From positions 1 to 39,264 of the forward strand of contig NZ_MKRN01000175.1 of NCBI RefSeq assembly GCF_001896955.1: a stretch of 39,264 bases of DNA. The letters run 5' to 3'. The notes under the pieces were generated by a model. It was not told the origin of the DNA. It saw only the letters and a list, made by a program, of their open reading frames with translations, and did no database searches. Origin of the DNA: Nitrobacter sp. 62-13. GTDB lineage: Bacteria > Pseudomonadota > Alphaproteobacteria > Rhizobiales > Xanthobacteraceae. The position numbers were made by a program, and so were the translations under genes. This document shows, piece by piece, positions 15,811-25,613 of the stretch (position 1 is its first letter; every line of letters starts with the position of its first letter).

Positions 15811-17901
15811 TTATTTGAACGTATCCCAGCCGGCGTCGGGTGCAAAACGGACGCCGAATTTCTGCGCAAGCTCGCGCAGGTTGGCGGCGACATTCTCCGG
15901 ACCACGGGTGCGCGCATAGTTCAGCGGCCCGCCGCGGAACGGCGCATAGCCGGTGCCGAAGATCATCGCGCCATCGACCAGATCGGGATCATCGACGATG
16001 CCTTCGCGCAAACACGCGACGCAAACGTTCGACATCGGCAGCACCAGGCGATCGATCATTTCCGGCGTGATCTGCGATCTGCTCGCGGTGCCCTTGTCGG
16101 CCTTGCCTTCGCGCCATGTGTAAAAACCCTGACCGGTCTTGCGGCCGAGTTCGCCTTTCGCGACCTTCTCACGGAGCCAGTCCGGCGGCGGCGGCAGCAA
16201 ATCGCCGAGCTTTGCGCGCAACTCGTCGCCGACGGCGAGGCAGATATCCAGGCCCACCTGATCGGCGAGTTCAATGGGCCCCATCGGCATGCCGAACTTT
16301 TCCGCAGCAGCATCGATCACGGTCTTGTCGATCTTCTCGTCGAGCATCAGCATGGCTTCGAGCATGTAGGGCGTCAGCGCACGGTTGACGAGGAAACCCG
16401 GCGAACTCTTCACCGGCAACGGCAGCCGGTCGATGGCGCCGACGAATGCGAGAGCCTGCTTGAGCACCTGCGGGTCGGCGGCATCGTGGCTGACCACCTC
16501 GACCAGTTGCAAGCGCGACACGGGATTGAAGAAGTGCACGCCGACCAGCCGCTCCGGATGCTGCAGCGTGGTTCGCAGCTCCTGCAGCGGAATGCTCGAC
16601 GTATTGGTGGCGAGGATCGCGCCCGGTTTCATTTTCGGCTCGATACCGGCATAGACCTTCTGCTTCAGTTCGAGCTTTTCCGGCACCGCCTCGATGATGA
16701 GATCGGCATTGCGCACCCCCTCGCCCTCCAGGTCGGGCATCAGGCGATCGAGCGTGTCGCGAATGTCGGTGCGCTTGCGCAGGATCTTGCCATAGAGATC
16801 CGCGGCGCGCTTGATCGCACCGGCGATCGGCTCCGGCTTCATGTCGGCGAGCGTCACGCGGATGTCCTGATGCGCGCACCATGCTGCAATGTCGCCGCCC
16901 ATGGCGCCGGCGCCGATGACATGCAGATGCTTCACGACGTTGCCGCCGCCGGCGAGTTTTTTCATCTGCTCGCGCAGGAAGAACACCCGGATCAGGTTCT
17001 GCGCCGTCGACGTCACCATCAGTTTGGCGAAGGACCGCTTTTCGGCCGCCAGCATCGCGGCCTTGCTGCCGCCGTGCTTCTCCCAGAGATCGATCAGCGC
17101 ATAGGGAGCCGGATAGTGCTCTTGCACCGCAGCTTTCTCCGCTTCCTTGCGCATCCGTGAAGCGAGAAAACCGCGAACGGGTCCGAGGTTGAGCAGCCGA
17201 TTGAGCGCGTTCGGCCTGGCTCGTTTCAGCCGGCCGCCGACGACATCCTTTACCGCGTTGAGGACGTGGCGCTCCTGCGTCACGGCGTCGACAAGGCCGA
17301 GCGATTTCGCCTTCCGCGCATCGATGGTCTTGCCGGTCAGCATCAGCGGCATCGCCTGGATCGGATTGACCAGTCGGGTAAAACGCACGGTGCCGCCGAG
17401 GCCGGGATGCAGGCCGAGCATGACTTCAGGAAAGCCGAACCGCGCATTGTCGATCGCGATCCGCGTCCGGCACGCCAGCGCGACCTCGAGCCCGCCGCCG
17501 AGACAGAAGCCGTGGATCACGGCGACGGTCGGAATCTTCATTGCTTCGAGCCGATCGATGATGGCGTGGGCGCGGCCGATCGTGGTTTCGACCTCGGTCG
17601 GATCCGCGGCGCCGCGAAACTCGTTGACGTCAGCGCCTGCAATGAAGCCGGAGGTTTTCGCCGAGCGGATCACGATGCCGGCGGGCAGATGGCTTTCCAG
17701 CACCGTCAGGATCGCGCTGAACTCCTCCATCACATCCGACGACAGCGTGTTGGCGCTGGAATCGGCGCGGTCGAACAGCACCCACGCCACGCCGTCGGCG
17801 TCGCGGGTCAGCTTGAAGTTGCGATAGGGGCCGCTTGCATCGGGTTTTGGCCCGAGCTCCAGCACGCGATCCTTGAGAACGTCCAACACCTTTGAATCCA
17901 T
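15811..17901 (-). CDS. fadJ: Bifunctional enoyl-CoA hydratase / 3-hydroxyacyl-CoA dehydrogenase
   Basis: The 696-residue multifunctional enzyme catalyses hydration of trans-2-enoyl-CoA and NAD-dependent oxidation of the 3-hydroxyacyl-CoA. The N-terminal crotonase domain (~1-310) has F-I-A-G-A-D-V-N-E-F (oxyanion hole) and G-G-G-L-E-V-A-L-A-C-R with the catalytic Glu. The dehydrogenase part (~325-690) has the Rossmann motif V-I-G-A-G-A-M-G-G-D-I-A and H-F-F-N-P-V-S-R-L-Q-L-V-E-V-V. Length matches FadB/FadJ; the choice between those names is loose outside enterobacteria. It starts at an ATG seven bases after the thiolase stop and is followed closely by the thioesterase, so the complex partners are cotranscribed. 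Confidence 0.95.
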   Translation of the reverse strand: MDSKVLDVLKDRVLELGPKPDASGPYRNFKLTRDADGVAWVLFDRADSSANTLSSDVMEEFSAILTVLESHLPAGIVIRSAKTSGFIAGADVNEFRGAADPTEVETTIGRAHAIIDRLEAMKIPTVAVIHGFCLGGGLEVALACRTRIAIDNARFGFPEVMLGLHPGLGGTVRFTRLVNPIQAMPLMLTGKTIDARKAKSLGLVDAVTQERHVLNAVKDVVGGRLKRARPNALNRLLNLGPVRGFLASRMRKEAEKAAVQEHYPAPYALIDLWEKHGGSKAAMLAAEKRSFAKLMVTSTAQNLIRVFFLREQMKKLAGGGNVVKHLHVIGAGAMGGDIAAWCAHQDIRVTLADMKPEPIAGAIKRAADLYGKILRKRTDIRDTLDRLMPDLEGEGVRNADLIIEAVPEKLELKQKVYAGIEPKMKPGAILATNTSSIPLQELRTTLQHPERLVGVHFFNPVSRLQLVEVVSHDAADPQVLKQALAFVGAIDRLPLPVKSSPGFLVNRALTPYMLEAMLMLDEKIDKTVIDAAAEKFGMPMGPIELADQVGLDICLAVGDELRAKLGDLLPPPPDWLREKVAKGELGRKTGQGFYTWREGKADKGTASRSQITPEMIDRLVLPMSNVCVACLREGIVDDPDLVDGAMIFGTGYAPFRGGPLNYARTRGPENVAANLRELAQKFGVRFAPDAGWDTFK

Positions 17902-17908
17902 GACGCCC

Positions 17909-19192
17909 TCACACCATCTCGATCAGCATGGCGCCGCCCTGCCCGCCGCCGATGCATTCGGTGGCGACGCCGCGCTTCGTGCCGAGCCGCTTCATCGCAT
18001 TGACGAGATGCAGCACGATGCGATTGCCCGAGGTGCCGACGGGATGACCAAGACTGATCGCACCGCCATCGACGTTGAGCTTGGCGCGGTCGATCGCGCC
18101 GGCCGCGCCGTCGAGGCCGAGCACGTCGCGGCAGAATTTCTCGTCCTCCCATGCGGCGAGGCAGCCGAGCACCTGCGTGGCGAAGGCTTCGTTGAGCTCC
18201 CAGGTCTCGACGTCGCCAAGCGCCATCTTGTTGCGCTTCAACAGTTCCGTCGCCGACAGCACCGGGCCGAGCCCCATGATCGAGGGATCGAGCGCCGACC
18301 ACTGGCTGTCGGTGATCATCGCCTTCGGCTTGAGCCCGTGTTTGATGACGGCGTCTTCCGATGCAAGAATGGTCCAGCACGCGCCATCGGTGATCTGCGA
18401 CGAATTGCCGGCGGTGACCTGGCCCCATGGCCGCTCAAACACCGGTTTCAGCTTCGCCAGCGTCTCCATCGAGGAATCCGGGCGCACGCCGTCGTCGTGA
18501 TCGAAGAATTTTCCGTCGCGCGCGAATGCCGTTTCCACCTCGCCCTTGAGCCAGCCTTCGGCCTGCGCCTTCGCCAGCCGCCTGTGGCTTTCGACCGCGT
18601 AAGCGTCCGCCTGTTCACGGGTGATGCCGAACAAGTGGCCGACCACCTCGGCGGTCTGGCCCATGTTGAGTTCGGTGATCGGATCGGTCAGCCCGCGCTC
18701 GAGTCCGATGATCGGCTTGAAATAGGGCGGTCGCGCTTTCGCAATCGCCTTGATCTTTTCAACGATGCCCTTGGCGCCGGCGACACCTGCGAACCAGCGC
18801 ACGCCCTGCTGCGGCCAGACCAGCGGCGCATGGCTCAGCGCCTCGGCGCCCCCCGTCAGGATCAGGTTGGCGTTGCCGTCGCGGATATAGCGGTAGCCGG
18901 TGTCCATCGACTGCATGCCTGAGCCGCAGTTGATCTGCACCGTGAACGCCACCATCGCTTCGCCCATGCCGAGCCGCAGCGCGGCGACGCGGGCCGGGTT
19001 CATCTCGTCGGCGATGACGTTGACGCAGCCGAGGATGACCTGATCGAACGCATCGGGCGCGAACGGTTGCCGCGCCAGCAACGGCCGTCCGCACTGCACC
19101 GCCAGATCGACTGGCGTGAATGCCCCGGGGCCGCTGCGTGCTTTCAGAAAGGGAGTTCGGCTGCCGTCGATGATATAGACAGGGCGCACCAT
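17909..19192 (-). CDS. fadI: Acetyl-CoA C-acyltransferase (thiolase), beta-oxidation
   Basis: The 427-residue thiolase performs the last step of beta-oxidation, splitting 3-ketoacyl-CoA with CoA to give acetyl-CoA. The nucleophilic cysteine is in V-Q-I-N-C-G-S-G-M-Q-S-M; N-E-A-F-A-T-Q-V and G-H-P-V-G-T-S-G-N-R (His) follow, and the second cysteine is in E-C-I-G-G-G-Q-G-G-A-M. All catalytic residues are present. Its ATG shares one base with the fadE stop (TGATG), so translation is coupled. It is the partner of the FadJ-type protein encoded next, with which such thiolases usually form a complex. Confidence 0.94.
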   Translation of the reverse strand: MVRPVYIIDGSRTPFLKARSGPGAFTPVDLAVQCGRPLLARQPFAPDAFDQVILGCVNVIADEMNPARVAALRLGMGEAMVAFTVQINCGSGMQSMDTGYRYIRDGNANLILTGGAEALSHAPLVWPQQGVRWFAGVAGAKGIVEKIKAIAKARPPYFKPIIGLERGLTDPITELNMGQTAEVVGHLFGITREQADAYAVESHRRLAKAQAEGWLKGEVETAFARDGKFFDHDDGVRPDSSMETLAKLKPVFERPWGQVTAGNSSQITDGACWTILASEDAVIKHGLKPKAMITDSQWSALDPSIMGLGPVLSATELLKRNKMALGDVETWELNEAFATQVLGCLAAWEDEKFCRDVLGLDGAAGAIDRAKLNVDGGAISLGHPVGTSGNRIVLHLVNAMKRLGTKRGVATECIGGGQGGAMLIEMV

Positions 19193-21456
19193 CAGCCTGC
19201 CGCCCTCGTTTCATTCCGCTCCTGCACCACTTGCACGCTGATGGACTTCTTGTAGGGCGACAACGCTTCCGGTGCGAAGTCGTCGACCTCGATCACCCGG
19301 AGCACCGCCTCGTGCGCCGCCTTGTATTGCTCGGCCTCGACCGGGGTGATGACGCCCTGCTTGATCGCCGCATCCGTGTCGTGCAGACGCGCCGCGCGCA
19401 TCCGCTTGAAGACGTCCTCCGCGGCGGTCACCAGCAGAAACGCCTTTTCCAGGCGCGCTACGCCGTTGTCGTCATCCACTTGCGAGAGACCCGGCGTCAG
19501 TCGGTCGCGAGCGACGGACGGCTCCAGCACCAGTTGAGCGCAGGCATGCACGACGGCGTCGCTCGGCCCGCGCGCCCGCGCGCCCATCGGCTGGATCATG
19601 AATTTGAGCATGATCGCAACATAGCGGTTCGGCAGGTTCGCCAGAATGTCGGCAAAGCGCTGCTCGATGGTGCGGAAGCCCGTCGCCATGCACCATTGCA
19701 CCACCGGGAGATCGGCCTCCTGCCGGCCTTCGTCATGCCAACGCTTGAGCACGGCCGACAAGAGATACAATTCGGAGAGAATATCGCCGAACCGCGCCGA
19801 CAGCATCTCCTTGCGCTTCAGCTTGCCGCCGAGCGTCAGGAGCGCCATGTCGGCACACAATGCAAAGGCCGATGCATAGCGCGAGAGCTGACGGTAGAAG
19901 TCCGTCACCGGACCCGCATCCTCCGGCGCAGGCGCGAACGCCCCACCGCTCCAGCTCCGGCCCCAGGCGCGGAACAGCGTAGTGACGCTGTGGACGATAT
20001 GAACCCAGAACGTCTTGTCGAAGGTATCCAGGCCTTTGACCTTGTCCGTATCGCTGAGCGCATTCATCTCCTGCAGCAGATAGGGATGCGCGCGGATCGC
20101 GCCCTGCCCGAAGATGATGAGGTTGCGCGTCAGGATGTTGGCGCCCTCCACCGTGATCGAGACCGGCACGCCGCGATAGAGATTGCCGAGGTAGTTTTGC
20201 GGGCCGTCGATCACGGCCTTGCCGCCGTGAATGTCCATGGCGTCATCGATCACGGTACGCAGCCGCTCAGTGGCGTGCAGCTTCATGATGCCTGAAATGA
20301 CGGCGGGATGATGCCCCTCGTTGAGCGCGGCGCAAGTCAATCGTCGCGCTGCGTCGATCAGATAGGCCGTACTGGCGATGCGCGCCAGCGGCTCCTCGAT
20401 GCCTTCGAACTTTCCGATCGGAATGCCGAACTGCTCGCGGACGCGCGCATAGGCGCCGGTGGTGCGCGCCGCGAAGGCCGCGCCCGCCGCCGAGAGTGAG
20501 GGCAACGAGATGCCGCGCCCGGCGGCCAACGCCGTCATCAGCATCTTCCAGCCCTGGCCCAGACGCTCCTTCCCGCCGATGACGTAGTCCAGCGGAATGA
20601 AAACGTCCTTGCCCCAGTTCGGACCGTTCTGGAACACCTGCATCGCCGGCAGATGGCGGCGGCCGATGGAGACCCCCGGCAGGTCGGTCGGGATCAACGC
20701 CACGGTGATGCCGAGGTCCTCCTGCGAGCCGACCAGATGATCGGGATCATAAGCCTTGAAGGCGAGCCCGAGCAGCGTCGCCACCGGACCGAGTGTGATG
20801 TAGCGCTTGTGCCAGTTGAGCCGGAGTCCGATCACCTCGCGGCCCTCGAAGGTGCCCCTGCAGATGATGCCGGTGTCGGTCATCGACGCCGCATCTGAAC
20901 CGGCTTCCGGGCTGGTCAGGCCGAAGCATGGAACTTCCTGGCCGTCGGCAAGGCGCGGCAGCCATTTCGCCTGCTGGTCCCTGGTGCCGAAGCGCATCAG
21001 CAGTTCGCCCGGTCCGAGCGAATTCGGCACCATCACCGTGACCGCGGCGACGAGCGAGCGCGACGAAATCTTGCGCACCACTTCCGAATGCGCGTAGGGC
21101 GAGAAACCGAGCCCGCCGTACTCGGTCGGAATGATCATGCCGAAGAATTTTTTCTGCTTGATGAAGGTCCAGACCTCGGGCGGCAGATCGCGCCACTTCC
21201 AGTTGATCTTCCAGTCGTCGAGCATGGCGCAAAGCTCATCCACCGGGCCGTTGAGGAACGCCTCTTCCTCCGCCGTCAGAGTCGCCGGCGAGGTCGCCAG
21301 CAGTTTCGCCCAGTCGGGATTGCCGGAGAACAGGTCGGCATCCCACCAGACGTCGCCGGCATCCAACGCCTCGCGCTCGGTATCCGACATCGACGGCAGC
21401 ACGCGGCGCGCCCAGGAGAAAATCAGCTTGGAGATCACGTCACGGCGAAAACTCAT
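19192..21456 (-). CDS. fadE: Acyl-CoA dehydrogenase, FadE type
   Basis: The 754-residue FAD enzyme makes the 2,3-double bond in acyl-CoA, the first oxidation of the cycle. It is the long FadE form: an N-terminal region with D-V-W-W-D-A-D-L-F-S-G-N-P-D-W, an acyl-CoA dehydrogenase core (G-P-G-E-L-L-M-R-F-G-T, G-L-T-S-P-E-A-G-S-D-A-A-S, H-G-G-K-A-V-I-D-G-P-Q-N-Y) and the C-terminal DUF1974 domain. E. coli FadE is longer by an N-terminal membrane segment; here that part is short. An AGAGGA ribosome site lies seven bases before the ATG at 21456. It heads the operon fadE-thiolase-fadJ-thioesterase, with 346 bases of upstream DNA for control. Confidence 0.95.
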   Translation of the reverse strand: MSFRRDVISKLIFSWARRVLPSMSDTEREALDAGDVWWDADLFSGNPDWAKLLATSPATLTAEEEAFLNGPVDELCAMLDDWKINWKWRDLPPEVWTFIKQKKFFGMIIPTEYGGLGFSPYAHSEVVRKISSRSLVAAVTVMVPNSLGPGELLMRFGTRDQQAKWLPRLADGQEVPCFGLTSPEAGSDAASMTDTGIICRGTFEGREVIGLRLNWHKRYITLGPVATLLGLAFKAYDPDHLVGSQEDLGITVALIPTDLPGVSIGRRHLPAMQVFQNGPNWGKDVFIPLDYVIGGKERLGQGWKMLMTALAAGRGISLPSLSAAGAAFAARTTGAYARVREQFGIPIGKFEGIEEPLARIASTAYLIDAARRLTCAALNEGHHPAVISGIMKLHATERLRTVIDDAMDIHGGKAVIDGPQNYLGNLYRGVPVSITVEGANILTRNLIIFGQGAIRAHPYLLQEMNALSDTDKVKGLDTFDKTFWVHIVHSVTTLFRAWGRSWSGGAFAPAPEDAGPVTDFYRQLSRYASAFALCADMALLTLGGKLKRKEMLSARFGDILSELYLLSAVLKRWHDEGRQEADLPVVQWCMATGFRTIEQRFADILANLPNRYVAIMLKFMIQPMGARARGPSDAVVHACAQLVLEPSVARDRLTPGLSQVDDDNGVARLEKAFLLVTAAEDVFKRMRAARLHDTDAAIKQGVITPVEAEQYKAAHEAVLRVIEVDDFAPEALSPYKKSISVQVVQERNETRAAG

Positions 21457-21802
21457 CGCAATGTCCTCTTGTTCGGATAATCCGCGGTGCGTCGACTCGC
21501 TATCGCTTCAGGCAATGACCTTATACCCATAAGAGGAAATATCCTTAAAAAGGCAAAAGCGAGTTACATTTCATGGTTTCGCAATTGAAAATTAAGCGAA
21601 ATTTTGCAATTCGGGGTCGGCCTGCGACCTCACAATAGCGCAAGAGCTCCAAAAACGCGATTTGCAAACGCGTGAAAGCCTCAACCGGCCGCAATGCGGG
21701 ACGCGGGGGGCATGAAGACCGAGAGCGGCTGCGAATGCGTTGAATCCGACGAAGATCGCAGCACCGTCCGCGATCAGCCTTCACAAAAATTCGCAAAAAA
21801 CT
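21457..21802. other. Intergenic region: fad operon promoter and downstream end of the efflux operon
   Basis: The fad-proximal half is AT-rich and should contain the fadE promoter on the minus strand, although no textbook -35/-10 pair stands out. The other half is GC-rich and follows the tetR stop. No RNA gene or coding frame is convincing here. Confidence 0.5.
21603..21668. promoter_or_regulatory. TTTGCAAA-type half-sites upstream of fadE
   Basis: A perfect palindromic TTTGCAAA lies at 21661-21668 and a near match, TTTGCAAT, at 21603-21610; TTTCGCAATT sits at 21577. ScfR-family regulators are reported to bind paired TTTGCAAA motifs separated by four bases. The spacing here is wider, so this is a candidate only. 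An ScfR gene is present 15 kb away beside aceA. Confidence 0.35.
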
Positions 21803-22435
21803 TCAGCCCGGCTGTTTCTTTTCGCGCGGCGCCAGACCGGCAAGCACGAAATCGATCATCTGATCGAGCGTCGGCCCCGGCTTGTCGACGCATTGCGCGA
21901 TCATCTGCGGATGGAAGAAGCGCATCATCGCCGTGCACGTGCACAGCGCCGCCAGCCGCACGTCCGGTGCCTGGAACTCGCCGCTCGCCGCGCCCTGAGC
22001 GATCACCTCGCCGACGGTCGTGGCGATATCCTCCATATGCGCCTTGCAGACGTCCCAGTCCTGCTCCATGGCGATGGCGACCATCTCGTGCAACTTGGCG
22101 TCGCCGACATAGCGCTCGCTGTTCATGTGATGGATCGTGGACAGCAGTTCGCGCAGGCGCTGCGTGGCCGGACCCGGCGCGGCGCCGATCGCCTCGGCCG
22201 CGTCCTCGACTTCGCCCATCAGCCGCCGCGCCACGCCCTGGTGAATCGCCTTCTTCGAATCGAAGAAGCGATAGACATTGGCCGGCGACATCCGCAGCAC
22301 TTTCGCGATGTCGGCGACGGTGGTCTTCTGATAGCCGATCTCGCGGAACAGCCGCTCCGCCACCACCAGAATCCGGTGACGCGTATCAGCTTCGGTATTG
22401 TCTGTGACTATCGCCATGAGAGAGCCAATCTTCAA
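21803..22435 (-). CDS. TetR-family regulator of the RND efflux operon
   Basis: The 210-residue protein has an N-terminal TetR helix-turn-helix: R-I-L-V-V-A-E-R-L-F-R-E-I-G-Y-Q-K-T-T-V, then A-D-I-A-K-V-L-R-M-S-P-A-N-V-Y-R-F-F. The rest is an all-helical ligand-binding domain. I favour a TTG start at 22435, directly after the TAA of the pump gene and five bases after GGAG; an ATG at 22417 gives a protein six residues shorter but has no good ribosome site. As the last gene of the efflux operon it probably represses its own transcription, with release by a pump substrate. A palindrome upstream of the first operon gene (26809-26832) is its likely operator. Confidence 0.9.
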   Translation of the reverse strand: MKIGSLMAIVTDNTEADTRHRILVVAERLFREIGYQKTTVADIAKVLRMSPANVYRFFDSKKAIHQGVARRLMGEVEDAAEAIGAAPGPATQRLRELLSTIHHMNSERYVGDAKLHEMVAIAMEQDWDVCKAHMEDIATTVGEVIAQGAASGEFQAPDVRLAALCTCTAMMRFFHPQMIAQCVDKPGPTLDQMIDFVLAGLAPREKKQPG

Positions 22436-25400
22436 TTATTCTCCGGCCTGAGCAAGCGGAAAAGCGAGTTGCGTCTCGCGCGGCGCGGGTCTGGCCTGCT
22501 CCCGCTCGCCGCCATGCTCGGCCAGACTCTTTCTGAACCATAGCGCGTAAAGCGCCGGCAGATACAAGAGCGTCAGGAAGGTCGCAACGAACAACCCGCC
22601 CATGATGGTGATCGCCATCGGTCCCCAGAACGCCGAGCGCGACAATGGGATCATCGCGAGGATCGCCGCGAGCGCAGTCAACACCACCGGCCGCGCGCGC
22701 CGCACCGTCGCCTCGACGATCGCCTCTCCCCGGGTCAGACCATGCGTCACATCGGTCTCGATCTGATCCACCAGGATGACCGCGTTGCGCATGATCATTC
22801 CGGCGAGCGCGATCAGGCCGAGCAGCGCCACGAAGCCGAACGGCTGGTTCGCGACATTGAGACCGAGGGACGCGCCGACGACGCCGAGCGGCGCCGTCAG
22901 GAACACCAGCAGGAGCCGCGAGAAGCTCTGCAACTGGACCATCAGCAGCGTCAGCATCACGACGGCCATGACGGGAAACAGCACGAAGATCGAGGTATTG
23001 CCCTTGGCGGACTCCTCGAACGCGCCGCCCGCCTCGATCCGGTAGGCCGGCGGCAGGTGATCGCGAATCTCCTGCAATTTCGGCCAGATCTGGTTGGTGA
23101 CGTCGGGCGCCTGCACACCGTCGACCACGTCGCCGCGCACGGTGATGGCCATGTCGCGGTTGCGCCGCCACAGGATCGGCTCCTCGTGAGCGTATTCGAT
23201 CTTCGCGACCTGCGATAGCGGCACAGCAACGCCGTTGCGCGATGTCACGGTGAGATCGCCGACGCCGGCGAGATCGAGGCGCTCCGACGGAATCGCACGC
23301 GCGACCACCCCGACTTTCTCGATGCCGTCGCGCACGGTCGTCACCGGCACGCCCGAGATCAGCATGGCGAGCGCCTGCGAGACATCCTGCGGCGTCAGGC
23401 CGAGCGCGCGGGCGCGATCCTGATCGACCACGAGCTTGAGGTATGGCGTCTGCTCGTTCCAGTCGAGGCTGGGGTCCTTCACATTCGGATTGGCGCGCAC
23501 GACATCGCGCACCTTGTAGGCGATATCGCGCACCATTTTCGGATCTGGTCCGATCACCCGGAATTGAACGGGAAAGCCGACGGGAGGACCGAAGTTGAAA
23601 CGGTCGACCCGGACCCGCGCCTCGGTCAGCGCCCCGTCATCCACCGCCTTCTCGATCTTCGCCTTGATGCGCTCTCGCGCCTCGACGTTCTTCGCCACGA
23701 TCACGATCTCGGCGAAGGCCTCGTTCGGCAATTGCGGATTGAGGCCGAGCCAGAAGCGCGGCGAGCCCTGGCCGACATAGGCGGTGTAGGTCGCGATATC
23801 GTTATCGTCCTTGAGGATCTTCTCGGCCTCCTTCACCGACTTCTCGGTGACGCCGAACGCCGTGCCTTCCGGCAGCCGGAGCTGCAGGAACAGTTCGGGC
23901 CGCTCCGACAACGGGAAGAACTGCTGCTGCACATGACCAAATCCGATGACCGCCGCGACGAAGATGCCGACGGTCGCCGCGACCACCTTGATGCGGTGGT
24001 TGACGCACCACTGGATCACGGCGCGCAGGCTGCGGTAGATCCGCGTCTCGTAGATCGCATGCGGATCGTGATTGTGGCTGACCTTGATGTTCGGCAGCAG
24101 CTTGACGCCGATATAGGGCGTGAAGATCACCGCGACGAACCAGGATGCGACCAGCGCGATCGCCACGATCCAGAAGATGCCGCCGGCATATTCGCCGACG
24201 CCGGAATTGGCGAAGCCGATCGGCAGGAAGCCGGCCGCCGTCACCAAGGTGCCGGTCAGCATTGGAAAGGCGGTGGATTCCCACGCAAAGGACGCCGCGC
24301 GCATCCGGTCCCAGCCCTGCTCCATCTTCACCACCATCATCTCGACCGCGATGATGGCGTCGTCGACCAATAGCCCGAGCGCGATGATCAGAGCGCCGAG
24401 CGTGATACGATGCAGATCGAGCGACATCGCGTTCATGACGATAAAGACGATGCCGAGAACCAGCGGCACCGACAGCGCCACCACGATGCCGGTGCGCCAG
24501 CCCAATGCGAGGAAGCTGACGAACAGCACGATCGCCAGCGCCTCGATGAACGAATGCACGAACTCGCCGACGGCGTGCTCGACCACTTTCGGCTGATCCG
24601 CGATGCGCTCGATATTGATACCTTGCGGCACCGCCTGCATGAATTCGTCGGCGGCCTTGGTGACGTCCTCGCCGAGCTTGAGAATGTTGGCGCCTTTCGC
24701 GGTCACCACGCCGATGCCGAGCGCCGGCTTGCCTTCCTGACGCACCTTGAATGTCGGCGGATCGACGAAGCCATGGGTCACGGTTGCGATGTCGCCGAGG
24801 CGGAACACGCGTCCGTTGCTTTCGACCGGCGTCTCCGCCACCGCCCTGGCGCCGTCGAACGCGCCGGTGACGCGCAAAGCCACCCGCTGCGACGAGGTCT
24901 CGACGGTGCCGGCCGGCGTCACCGCATTCTGCTTTGCAAGCGAATCGAAGATCGCCTGCGGCGCAATGCCGAGCGTCGCCAGCTTGGCATGAGAGAACTC
25001 GACGTAGATGCGCTCGTCCTGGGTGCCGTAAAGGTTGACCTTGGTGACGCCCTCTACCCTCAACAGCCGCTGGCGAAGGCCCTCCGCGACCTTTTTCAAT
25101 TGCGCATAATCGGCGCCGTCGCCGGTCAGGGTGTAGAGAATGGAATCGACGTCGCTGAACTCGTCGTTGACGACCGGCCCGAGGATTCCCGCGGGAAGGC
25201 TGCCCTGCGCATCCGCGAGTTTCTTGCGCAGGACATAGAACAGATAGGGCACCTGCTTGGGCGGAGCGGAGTCGAGGAAGGACACCTGCATCGCCGTGAA
25301 ACCCGGCTTGGAATAGGTCTGCACCTTGTCGAAATACGGCAGTTCCTGCAGCTTCTTCTCAAGCGGATCGGCGACCTGCGTCTGCATTTCGTCCGCTGTC

Positions 25401-25570
25401 GCGCCCGGCCACATCACCGAGACGTTCACCACCTTGACCGTAAAGGAGGGATCTTCGGCCCGGCCGAGCTTCTCGTAGGAGAAGAAGCCGGCGACGCCGA
25501 GCGCGATGATCAGGAACAGGATCAGCGCAGGATGGCTCACTGCCCAGGCGGACAGATTGAAGCGCTTCAT
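22436..25570 (-). CDS. RND efflux pump permease, AcrB/HAE1-like
   Basis: The 1044-residue inner-membrane transporter has the standard RND layout: one N-terminal span, a large periplasmic loop, five spans, a second periplasmic loop and the last spans. The proton-relay aspartates are in G-L-L-V-D-D-A-I-I-A-V-E-M-M (Asp403 and Asp404, span 4). The porter-domain motif G-R-A-E-D-P at residue ~36 is typical of the MexK/TriC-like branch. Length is normal. It exports small organic compounds across the envelope together with the lipoprotein adaptor encoded just upstream; an outer-membrane channel gene is absent and must be shared. The next gene, tetR, begins directly at its stop codon. Confidence 0.95.
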   Translation of the reverse strand: MKRFNLSAWAVSHPALILFLIIALGVAGFFSYEKLGRAEDPSFTVKVVNVSVMWPGATADEMQTQVADPLEKKLQELPYFDKVQTYSKPGFTAMQVSFLDSAPPKQVPYLFYVLRKKLADAQGSLPAGILGPVVNDEFSDVDSILYTLTGDGADYAQLKKVAEGLRQRLLRVEGVTKVNLYGTQDERIYVEFSHAKLATLGIAPQAIFDSLAKQNAVTPAGTVETSSQRVALRVTGAFDGARAVAETPVESNGRVFRLGDIATVTHGFVDPPTFKVRQEGKPALGIGVVTAKGANILKLGEDVTKAADEFMQAVPQGINIERIADQPKVVEHAVGEFVHSFIEALAIVLFVSFLALGWRTGIVVALSVPLVLGIVFIVMNAMSLDLHRITLGALIIALGLLVDDAIIAVEMMVVKMEQGWDRMRAASFAWESTAFPMLTGTLVTAAGFLPIGFANSGVGEYAGGIFWIVAIALVASWFVAVIFTPYIGVKLLPNIKVSHNHDPHAIYETRIYRSLRAVIQWCVNHRIKVVAATVGIFVAAVIGFGHVQQQFFPLSERPELFLQLRLPEGTAFGVTEKSVKEAEKILKDDNDIATYTAYVGQGSPRFWLGLNPQLPNEAFAEIVIVAKNVEARERIKAKIEKAVDDGALTEARVRVDRFNFGPPVGFPVQFRVIGPDPKMVRDIAYKVRDVVRANPNVKDPSLDWNEQTPYLKLVVDQDRARALGLTPQDVSQALAMLISGVPVTTVRDGIEKVGVVARAIPSERLDLAGVGDLTVTSRNGVAVPLSQVAKIEYAHEEPILWRRNRDMAITVRGDVVDGVQAPDVTNQIWPKLQEIRDHLPPAYRIEAGGAFEESAKGNTSIFVLFPVMAVVMLTLLMVQLQSFSRLLLVFLTAPLGVVGASLGLNVANQPFGFVALLGLIALAGMIMRNAVILVDQIETDVTHGLTRGEAIVEATVRRARPVVLTALAAILAMIPLSRSAFWGPMAITIMGGLFVATFLTLLYLPALYALWFRKSLAEHGGEREQARPAPRETQLAFPLAQAGE

Positions 25571-25613
25571 CGCAATCTTCCTTCTTGCAGATGCGGTCTT
25601 CAGTTCCGTTCGT

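Noticed and set aside
17873-18922. Long plus-strand frame (349 codons) opposite the thiolase gene
   Set aside because: It is the mirror of a clear thiolase gene; long antisense frames are expected in GC-rich DNA, and its Arg/His-rich translation matches nothing.
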